Positions 18,139 through 24,239 of a stretch of 64,000 nt of DNA are shown piece after piece. The stretch lies in NCBI RefSeq assembly GCF_014650175.1, contig NZ_BMUL01000011.1, positions 206,322-270,321 of the forward strand. Direction: 5' to 3'. Position 1 is the first letter of the stretch. Each line of letters begins with the position of its first letter. Made by a program: the position numbers and the translations under genes. The notes under the pieces were generated by a model. It saw only the letters and a program-made list of their open reading frames with translations, did not search any database and was not told the origin of the DNA. Source of the stretch: Streptomyces termitum (GTDB lineage: Bacteria > Actinomycetota > Actinomycetes > Streptomycetales > Streptomycetaceae).

Positions 18139-18170
18139 GATCCCGCCCGATCTTTCGATCGGACGGGATC
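18139..18170 (-). terminator. tRNA transcript terminator
   Basis: A 14-bp stem with one mismatch (18139-18152 with 18157-18170, loop TTTC) lies just beyond the tRNA 3' end. The minus strand then reads TCTTTCTTTT, a good U-rich tail. Confidence 0.85.
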
Positions 18171-18177
18171 CCTTCGC

Positions 18178-18254
18178 TGGTGGACCTGAGGGGATTCGAA
18201 CCCCTGACCCCCTCGATGCGAACGAGGTGCGCTACCGGACTGCGCCACAGGCCC
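18178..18254 (-). tRNA. tRNA-Ala (anticodon CGC)
   Basis: Cloverleaf on the minus strand. The acceptor GGGCCTG pairs with CAGGTCC and contains the G3-U70 pair that specifies alanine. The D arm is GCGCAGTCCGGTAGCGC, and the anticodon stem CCTCG/CGAGG holds the loop TTCGCAT with CGC at positions 34-36. The T arm carries GGTTCGAATCC. The 3' CCA is encoded (18178-18180). It reads GCG alanine codons, which are abundant in this genome. No att-like duplication or integrase is visible next to it. Confidence 0.95.
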
Positions 18255-18353
18255 CTGCGACGTGTGAAACATTAGCACCCCGGTCGGCGAGAAGAAAAAT
18301 CGCTTCCGCCGCAGGTCAGGTGAAGACCCGTCGACCGGTCCCGCCGGGGGTGC

Positions 18354-19358
18354 TCACTCGTTGGCCGCGCGGGGGCGGTCGTCGTCGGCGTACTGGTCGA
18401 AGAGGGGGGTGCGGCCGTGGTCGCGGCCCCGGCGCGGCGGGGCCTGCCGGCGGCGGGCGGGCGGCTCGGAGGCCGGGGGCTGCTCGGCGGCGGTCGAGGA
18501 GCGGGCCGCGCTCCAGGTCTCCGGGTCGGTCACGTCCACGCCGTTCGTGGCGCGCGGGGCGACCGGCGCGGTGACGTAGGTGGGCAGCGGCACCGGGACC
18601 GGGTCCCAGCTGTCGCCGCGGGCCGGGCCGCGCTCGCGCTGCTGGTCCACCCACTCGGCGTGGTCGGTCTGCTCGACCAGGGCGCGCCGGTCGGCCTCCT
18701 GCGGGGAGACCTGCGGCGCGGGGGACGGCTCCGGCTCGGGCGCGACGGCCCGGCGGATCTCGCGGAGCCGGGCGGCGGCGTCCTCGGCGCGGCGCCGGTC
18801 CATCACGTAGACGAAGCGGCGGCGCTCCTGTCCGCGCAGGTGGACGATGTAGGCGCTGAGCAGAACGGCGGGGACGGCGGGCGCCCACAGGAAGGCAATG
18901 CCGCCGACGGCGGCGACGACGGCCCCGAGGGTGAAGGCGGAGAAGAGCACGACGGTGGTGCGCCGGCGGCGGGCCAGGGCCTTGCCGCGGCGGGCCCGCT
19001 CGGCGGCGCCGGCGGCGGGCCGGGCGGGGGCCGGTTCGGGCTCGGGGAGTTCGAGGCGCGCCTCGGTCCTGGCCGGAGGCGCGGCGAAGGCCCGGACGTC
19101 GACCGAGTCCAGATGCTCGGTCGTCGTGTCCGGGTCCTCGTCGGACGCCGTCCCCCGGGCCGTACGGTCCCGCTCGCGCAACTCCTTGGCGTATCGGCGC
19201 TCCATCCCCGCCCGTCCGGACAGGAGCCGGATGGCGGTGCTGAAGCGTTCCGTCGGACGGGCCTCGTTCAGCTCGTCCTGCCTGCGGAGCCACATCGGCA
19301 CCAAGTAGGCGGCCCAGGCCCCGACGATGACTGCGTAGATGAGGCCGCTGCTGCTCAC
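18354..19358 (-). CDS. sepX: SepX/GlpR-like divisome membrane protein
   Basis: 334 residues from GTG 19358-19356. One membrane helix is at the very N-terminus (SGLIYAVIVGAWAAYLVPMW). A long charged linker follows, then two more helices at about 135-180 (VVLFSAFTLGAVVAAVGGIA and WAPAVPAVLLSAYIVHL). The tail is Pro/Arg-rich and cytoplasmic. This layout matches the actinobacterial septation protein SepX of Streptomyces and its corynebacterial counterpart GlpR, the membrane receptor of the gephyrin-like protein Glp. The locus supports this: it lies two genes beyond mog/moaC and in the same block as the moeA-like glp gene and galU. Assignment rests on architecture and gene order, not on a search. 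Confidence 0.75.
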   Translation of the reverse strand: MSSSGLIYAVIVGAWAAYLVPMWLRRQDELNEARPTERFSTAIRLLSGRAGMERRYAKELRERDRTARGTASDEDPDTTTEHLDSVDVRAFAAPPARTEARLELPEPEPAPARPAAGAAERARRGKALARRRRTTVVLFSAFTLGAVVAAVGGIAFLWAPAVPAVLLSAYIVHLRGQERRRFVYVMDRRRAEDAAARLREIRRAVAPEPEPSPAPQVSPQEADRRALVEQTDHAEWVDQQRERGPARGDSWDPVPVPLPTYVTAPVAPRATNGVDVTDPETWSAARSSTAAEQPPASEPPARRRQAPPRRGRDHGRTPLFDQYADDDRPRAANE

Positions 19359-19504
19359 GCCTCACACGGTAGAGGGGTTCGCGACGGGGCATCGGCCAAT
19401 TGGCCCGGTGTGTCGCACGATCTGGCTGATATCACTGAACTTTTTTGTGATTGTTCAGATCGAACGGTGTTCATATGCCATTGGAATTCGAACGCTTATG
19501 CGAA
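19359..19504. promoter_or_regulatory. AT-rich promoter region before sepX
   Basis: This 146-base gap is strikingly AT-rich for the genome. It holds the perfect 12-base palindrome GGCCAATTGGCC at 19394-19405. Several GTTC/GAAC half-sites in opposing orientation lie between about 19435 and 19480, flanking an A/T run. It sits between two genes read leftward, so it probably gives sepX its own promoter. No gene is supportable inside it. Confidence 0.5.
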
Positions 19505-20125
19505 TCAGGCGGCATCCCGGCGTCGCGTCCGCCGCCAGCGGGCCAGCAGCCCCTCCGGGACCTCCTCCGCCGTCAGCGCGAACACCAGGTGGTCCCGCCA
19601 GGCGCCGTCGATGTGCAGATAGCGCGGCCGCAGCCCCTCCTCGCGGAAGCCGAGCTTCTCCACCACCCGCCGCGAGGGGCCGTTCTCCGGCCGGATGCAC
19701 ACCTCCATCCGGTGCAGCCCCACCGTCCGGAAGCAGTGGTCGGTGGCGAGCGCCACCGCCGTCGGCATCACCCCGCGCCCGGCGACCTCGGCGTCCACCC
19801 AGTACCCCACGTGCCCCGAGCACATCGAGCCCCAGGTGATCCCGGCCACCGTCAACTGCCCGGCCAGCCGGCCCCGGTACTCGACGACGAACGGCAGCAT
19901 CCGGCCCGCGTGCGCCTCCGACCGCAGGTGGCGGACCATCTGACGGTACGTCGGCCGCTGCGCGGGCGGCATCCCGGGCGCCGGCGGCGGCACCGTCGCC
20001 TCCCAGGGGCGCAGCCACTCGCGGTTGCGGCGGTTCACCTCCCGCCAGTCCCGCTGGTCGCGCATCCTTATCGGCCGGAGGACCACGTCCCCGTCGGCAA
20101 GCACGACCGGCCAGGCCGCGGTCAT
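19505..20125 (-). CDS. RimJ/RimL-type N-acetyltransferase
   Basis: 206 residues. It opens with a typical RimJ-like strand (DGDVVLRPIRMRDQRDW) and has GYWVDAEVAGRGVMPTAVAL with the acetyl-CoA loop, then HRMEVCIRPENGPSRRVVEK and LGFREEGL, all canonical for ribosomal-protein N-acetyltransferases. The start ATG overlaps the mog stop (ATGA at 20125-20122). Its place between the glp/moaC/mog genes and sepX follows the galU-glp-rimJ-glpR order known in Corynebacterium. A functional link to division is inference; the protein substrate is unknown. Confidence 0.88.
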   Translation of the reverse strand: MTAAWPVVLADGDVVLRPIRMRDQRDWREVNRRNREWLRPWEATVPPPAPGMPPAQRPTYRQMVRHLRSEAHAGRMLPFVVEYRGRLAGQLTVAGITWGSMCSGHVGYWVDAEVAGRGVMPTAVALATDHCFRTVGLHRMEVCIRPENGPSRRVVEKLGFREEGLRPRYLHIDGAWRDHLVFALTAEEVPEGLLARWRRTRRRDAA

Positions 20126-20712
20126 GACGCCGGGCCCGCTTCCGCCGGTCTCGGGTGGTCGCCGCCCCGGATCTGGTCCACGGCGTGCCGCAGCAGCGGC
20201 TCCAGGACGGCCAGGCCGTCCCGCACCCCGCCGGTCGAGCCCGGCAGGTTCACGATCAGCGTGTGGTCCGCGACCCCGGCGAGACCGCGCGAGAGCGCCG
20301 CGGCGGGCACCTTCTCCCGGCCGTACGCGCGGATCGCCTCCGGGATGCCGGGGATCTCCCGGTCCAGGAGCCGGGCCGTCGCCTCGGGCGTCTCGTCGGT
20401 CGGCGAGACGCCGGTGCCGCCGGTCGTGAGGATCACGTCGTACCCGGCCGCGACCCCGGCCCGCAGCGCCTCCTCGACCGGCGCCCCGTCGGGCACCACC
20501 CGCGGGCCGTCGACCGCGAAGCCCAGGCCGCGCAGGGCCTCGGCGATCAGCGGACCGCCCCTGTCCTCGTAGACCCCGGCGAAGGCCCGGTTGGAGGCGG
20601 TGACGACGAGCGCCGCGTACGGGGCGGTCAGGGCGCCGCCCGCCGCCGGGGGCTCCGCGGGAGCGGGCTCCGCGTGGTCGTGCGCGCCCGCGACCCGGCC
20701 GCCGCGCGTCAC
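20122..20712 (-). CDS. mog: Molybdopterin adenylyltransferase MogA/MoaB family
   Basis: 196 residues from GTG 20712-20710, overlapping the moaC TGA (GTGA). After a Pro/Ala-rich leader of about 30 residues come the family landmarks: YAALVVTASNRAFAGVYEDR, DVILTTGGTGVSPTDETPEA (the molybdopterin-binding TTGGTG loop) and VNLPGSTGGVRDGL. The enzyme adenylates molybdopterin before metal insertion. With moaC and the moeA-like gene it forms a cofactor operon. The molybdenum enzyme at 34.2-36.5 kb would be one client. Confidence 0.9.
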   Translation of the reverse strand: MTRGGRVAGAHDHAEPAPAEPPAAGGALTAPYAALVVTASNRAFAGVYEDRGGPLIAEALRGLGFAVDGPRVVPDGAPVEEALRAGVAAGYDVILTTGGTGVSPTDETPEATARLLDREIPGIPEAIRAYGREKVPAAALSRGLAGVADHTLIVNLPGSTGGVRDGLAVLEPLLRHAVDQIRGGDHPRPAEAGPAS

Positions 20713-21194
20713 GCCTCGCCCCTGGTCCAGCGGCCGGACTTGCCGCCGGTCTTCTCCTCCACCCGCACGTCGGAGATGACCGCGCCCTTGTCGACCGCCT
20801 TGACCATGTCCACGACCGTCAGGGCGGCCACCGAGACGGCGGTCAGGGCCTCCATCTCGACGCCCGTGCGGTCCGCGGTCCGCACCGTGGCCAGGATCTC
20901 CACCGCGTCGTCCGCGACCGTGAGGTCCAGCGTCACGCCCGAGAGGGCCAGCGGGTGGCAGAGCGGGATCAGGTCCGGGGTCCGCTTGGCGCCCATGATC
21001 CCGGCGATCCGGGCGGTGGCCAGCGCGTCGCCCTTCGGGACGCCCTCGCCGCGCAGCAGCTCGATCACGCGCGGCGAGACGAGGACCCGCCCGCTGGCGC
21101 GCGCGGTGCGCGCCGTGACGTCCTTCGCGGAGACGTCGACCATGCGGGCCGCCCCCGCCTCGTCGATGTGGGTGAGACCTTGCTGCGTGCTCAT
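20709..21194 (-). CDS. moaC: Cyclic pyranopterin monophosphate synthase MoaC
   Basis: 161 residues, the family's standard length, from ATG 21194. An upstream GTG giving 12 extra residues lacks a ribosome site, while GGGAG is 10 bases before this ATG. Conserved blocks: THIDEAGAARMVDVSAK, KGDALATARIAGIMGAKRT, PDLIPLCHPL and EMEALTAVSVAALTVVDMVK. The C-terminal EEKTGGKSGRW contains active-site lysines. It converts the rearranged GTP intermediate from MoaA to cPMP. moaA is not in this window. Confidence 0.95.
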   Translation of the reverse strand: MSTQQGLTHIDEAGAARMVDVSAKDVTARTARASGRVLVSPRVIELLRGEGVPKGDALATARIAGIMGAKRTPDLIPLCHPLALSGVTLDLTVADDAVEILATVRTADRTGVEMEALTAVSVAALTVVDMVKAVDKGAVISDVRVEEKTGGKSGRWTRGEA

Positions 21195-21251
21195 CGCCGT
21201 GACACTCCCGGTGGCTGTGTGGGACGACACCGTACCCCCACCCGCCGCGCC

Positions 21252-22622
21252 TCAGCCGAGGAGGACCACGTCCAGCTCCTCGCCCGGCTCGGCCGATTCC
21301 CGGGCCTCGGGGACCACCAGCAGGCAGTCCGCGTGGGCGAGGGCCGCGACCAGGTGGGAGCCGGCACCGCCCACGGGGGTGACGGTGCCCGCCTCGGGGT
21401 CGTACCTCCCCCGGAGGAACTGCCGCCGGCCCGCCGGGGAGGAGAGCGGGGCGTCCGCCTCCAGGGTCGCCCGGACCACCGGCCGGTGCAGCTCCGCGAG
21501 GCCCATCAGGGCGCGGATCGCGGGCCGGACGAAGAGCTCGAAGGAGACGTACGAGGAGACCGGGTTGCCCGGCAGGGCGAGCAGCGGGATCTGCTCGGGG
21601 CCGACCGCGCCGAAGCCCTGCGGCTTGCCCGGCTGCATCGCCAGCCTGCGGAAGTCGACCTGGCCGCCCTCGGCCAGCGCCTCCTTCACCACGTCGTAGG
21701 CGCCAACGCTGACGCCGCCGGTGGTGACCATCAGGTCGGCGCGGATCAGCTGGTCCTCGATGGTGGCGCGCAGCGACTCGGCGTCGTCGGCGACCGCGCC
21801 GACCCGGTAGGCGAGCGCGCCCGCGTCCCGGGCGGCGGCGGCCAGCGCGAAGCTGTTGGAGTCGTGGATCTGGCCGGGGCCCAGCTCCTCTCCGGGCTGG
21901 ACGAGTTCGCTGCCGGTGGAGAGGACCACGACCCGGGGGCGGGGGCGGACCAGGACGGTGCCCCGGCCGATCGCCGCGAGCAGGCCGATCTGCGGCGGCC
22001 CGAGGACGGTGCCCGCCGCGAGGGCGAGCTCCCCGGCCCGCACGTCGCTGCCGGTCCGGCGGACGTGGGCGCCCGCCCCGGCCGCGCGGTGCACCCGCAC
22101 CTCGCCGGCCGCGCCCTCGGGGGCGGCGGACGCGGCCCGCATGCCGGTGGCGGCGCCGCCGCCGGTGCCGCCGTCGGTCCACTCGACCGGGACGACGGCC
22201 TCGGCGCCGGGCGGCAGCGGAGCACCGGTCATGATCCGGGCGGCCTGGCCGGGGCCGACCTCGGGCAGCCCGCCGTCGCCCGCGGCGACGTCCCCGACGA
22301 CGGTGAGGACGGCCGGGAACTCCCCGGTCGCGCCCGCGACGTCGGCGACCCGGACCGCGTACCCGTCCATGGAGCTGTTGTCGAACGGCGGCAGCGCCGC
22401 CGGCACCGTCACGTCCTCGACCAGGACGCAGCCCTGGGCGTCGAGGAGCTGGAGCTCGATCGGGTCGAGCGGGCGGACCGTGGCCAGGATGTCGGCCAGG
22501 TGCTCGTCGACCGACCACAGGCCGCGGGCCGGGCCCGCGCAGGGGTCGCCCGGCGCGTGCTCGTGCTCCCCGTGCTCCTCGGGATCCCCGTGCTCCCGGG
22601 ACGGTGCCGCGTCGCTGCTCAA
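21252..22622 (-). CDS. glp: MoeA-like molybdotransferase, gephyrin-like Glp
   Basis: 456 residues from TTG 22622-22620, with GAGGAG 10 bases upstream and only four bases after the galU stop. A His/Glu-rich N-terminal tail (HGEHEHAPGD) precedes the MoeA core: DNSSMDGYAVRV, GDVAAGDGG, RIMTGAPLPPGAEAVVPVEW, VVLSTGSELV, TTGGVSVGAYDVV, MQPGKPQGFG and LPGNPVSS. MoeA proteins insert molybdate into adenylylated molybdopterin. In actinobacteria the copy next to galU is the gephyrin-like Glp that also binds FtsZ and the membrane receptor GlpR/SepX. The gene order here supports that identity. Whether it keeps the enzymatic role is open. Confidence 0.82.
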   Translation of the reverse strand: MSSDAAPSREHGDPEEHGEHEHAPGDPCAGPARGLWSVDEHLADILATVRPLDPIELQLLDAQGCVLVEDVTVPAALPPFDNSSMDGYAVRVADVAGATGEFPAVLTVVGDVAAGDGGLPEVGPGQAARIMTGAPLPPGAEAVVPVEWTDGGTGGGAATGMRAASAAPEGAAGEVRVHRAAGAGAHVRRTGSDVRAGELALAAGTVLGPPQIGLLAAIGRGTVLVRPRPRVVVLSTGSELVQPGEELGPGQIHDSNSFALAAAARDAGALAYRVGAVADDAESLRATIEDQLIRADLMVTTGGVSVGAYDVVKEALAEGGQVDFRRLAMQPGKPQGFGAVGPEQIPLLALPGNPVSSYVSFELFVRPAIRALMGLAELHRPVVRATLEADAPLSSPAGRRQFLRGRYDPEAGTVTPVGGAGSHLVAALAHADCLLVVPEARESAEPGEELDVVLLG

Positions 22623-22626
22623 GGTG

Positions 22627-23538
22627 CTACATCTCCTCGTTGACGTATCGCCGGAGCCAGGTCCGGAAGTCCGGCCCCAGATCCTCACGCTCGCACGCGA
22701 GTCTGACAATGGCCCGCAGGTAGTCGCCGCGGTCGCCGGTGTCGTAGCGGCGGCCCTTGAAGACGACGCCGTGCACCGGGCCGCCGAGCTTCTCGTCGCT
22801 CGCGAGCTTCTGGAGGGCGTCGGTGAGCTGGATCTCGCCGCCCCGGCCCGGCTCGGTCTCCCGCAGTATGTCGAAGACGGCGGGGTCCAGGACGTAGCGG
22901 CCGATCACCGCGTAGTTGCTGGGCGCCTCCGACGGCTCCGGCTTCTCGACCAGGTCCGTGACCCGCACCACGTCGCCGTCGGCGGTCGCCTCGACCGCCG
23001 CGCAGCCGTACAGGTGGATCTGGGAGGGCTCGACCTCCATCAGCGCGACGACGCTGCCGCCCTCGCGCTCCTGGATCTCGACCATCCGCGCGAGCAGCGG
23101 GTCGCGCGGGTCGATCAGGTCGTCGCCGAGGAGGACGGCGAAGGGCTGGTCGCCGACGTGCGGGGCCGCGCACAGCACCGCGTGGCCGAGGCCGCGCGGG
23201 TCGCCCTGGCGCACGTAGTGCATGGTGGCGAGGTCGCTGGACTCCTGGACGCGGGAGAGGCGGGCCTCGTCGCCCTTGCGGGTCAGCGCCTCCTCCAGCT
23301 CGTAGTTCCGGTCGAAGTGGTCCTCCAGCGCCCTCTTGCTGCGGCCGGTGATCATGAGCACGTCGGAGAGGCCCGCGGCGACGGCCTCCTCGACGACGTA
23401 CTGGATGGCCGGCTTGTCGACGACCGGCAGCATCTCTTTGGGAGTCGCCTTGGTGGCCGGGAGGAAGCGGGTACCGAGACCGGCGGCCGGGATGACGGCC
23501 TTGCTGATGCCGCCCGCCCTGGGGAACAACTGATTCAT
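22627..23538 (-). CDS. galU: UTP-glucose-1-phosphate uridylyltransferase
   Basis: 303 residues, full length. The nucleotide-binding start SKAVIPAAGLGTRFLPATKA and the lysine in ATPKEMLPVVDKPAIQYVVEE are diagnostic, as are QGDPRGLGHAVLCA, LLGDDLIDP and the C-terminal GRRYDTGDRGDYLRA. It makes UDP-glucose for glycogen, trehalose, cell-surface glycans and galactose metabolism. First gene of the minus-strand operon galU-glp-moaC-mog-rimJ; divergent from the cyclo-ligase gene. Confidence 0.96.
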   Translation of the reverse strand: MNQLFPRAGGISKAVIPAAGLGTRFLPATKATPKEMLPVVDKPAIQYVVEEAVAAGLSDVLMITGRSKRALEDHFDRNYELEEALTRKGDEARLSRVQESSDLATMHYVRQGDPRGLGHAVLCAAPHVGDQPFAVLLGDDLIDPRDPLLARMVEIQEREGGSVVALMEVEPSQIHLYGCAAVEATADGDVVRVTDLVEKPEPSEAPSNYAVIGRYVLDPAVFDILRETEPGRGGEIQLTDALQKLASDEKLGGPVHGVVFKGRRYDTGDRGDYLRAIVRLACEREDLGPDFRTWLRRYVNEEM

Positions 23539-23574
23539 GCGGGCATCTTATCCGCCAGGGAATGAGAGAAAAAT

Positions 23575-23603
23575 GTGACTCCGATTAAGTTCATCCCTAT
23601 AAA
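23575..23603 (+). promoter_or_regulatory. Vegetative promoter for the cyclo-ligase gene
   Basis: GTGACT at 23575-23580 and TATAAA at 23598-23603, 17 bases apart, resemble a sigma-70 type -35/-10 pair recognised by HrdB. Transcription should begin near 23610, so the transcript has either a 20-25 base leader with the GAGGA site or none at all (ATG at 23613). Confidence 0.55.
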
Positions 23604-23633
23604 AGCCGATTCATGAGAATGCCGAGGACCCCC

Positions 23634-24239
23634 GTGAAGGAAAACCGTCCTGATCCGGTCGGTAAGGGCGCCCTGCGCCGCCGCCTGCTCGACGCGCGCG
23701 CCGCGCTCGGCCCCGACGCCCTGGCGCGGGCCGCCGAGGGCTTCGCCGCGCACGGCCTGGACCTGCCCGAACTCGCCGGAGCCGGCACCGTCGCCGCGTA
23801 CGTCTCGGTGGGCCGCGAGCCCGGCACGCGCGGGCTGCTGGACGCCCTGCACGCGCGCGGGACGCGCGTCCTGCTGCCGGTGCTGCTGCCCGACAACGAC
23901 CTGGACTGGGCGGTCTACGAGGGCCCCGGCGGGCTCGCGAAGGCGGGCCGGGGCCTGCTGGAGCCGACCGGCCCCCGGCTCGGCCCGGACGCCGTCACCG
24001 CGGCGGACGCGGTACTGCTCCCGGGGCTCGCGGTGGACGCGCGCGGCATGCGGCTGGGCCGGGGCGGCGGCTCGTACGACCGGGTCCTGGCCCGGCTCGC
24101 CCGCGCCGGGAAGGACCCGGCCCTGGTGGTGCTCCTCTACGCGGACGAGGTGGTCGCGCGGGTCCCGGAGGAACCGCACGACCACCCCGTGCACGCGGTG
24201 GTCACCCCGAAGGGGGCGACCCGGTTCGGCCGTTCCTGA
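23634..24239 (+). CDS. 5-formyltetrahydrofolate cyclo-ligase
   Basis: 201 residues from GTG 23634, with GAGGA five bases before it. ATGs at 23613 and 23619 are in frame and could be used if the message is leaderless. Family features: GKGALRRRLLDARAALG at the N-terminus with basic phosphate/ATP contacts, GREPGTRGLLDAL, VLLPGLAVDARGMRLGRGGGSYDR (the ATP-binding GxGxGxYDR signature) and the closing DHPVHAVVTP. It converts 5-formyl-THF to methenyl-THF with ATP, recycling a storage folate. Its stop codon abuts that of the convergent acylase gene. Confidence 0.93.
   Translation: MKENRPDPVGKGALRRRLLDARAALGPDALARAAEGFAAHGLDLPELAGAGTVAAYVSVGREPGTRGLLDALHARGTRVLLPVLLPDNDLDWAVYEGPGGLAKAGRGLLEPTGPRLGPDAVTAADAVLLPGLAVDARGMRLGRGGGSYDRVLARLARAGKDPALVVLLYADEVVARVPEEPHDHPVHAVVTPKGATRFGRS

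Noticed and set aside
18178..18254. tRNA-Ala as an element attachment site
   Set aside because: No duplicated tRNA end or integrase gene is visible nearby.
18036..18278. 80-residue ORF across the tRNA
   Set aside because: It overlaps the tRNA and its terminator and has no coding character.
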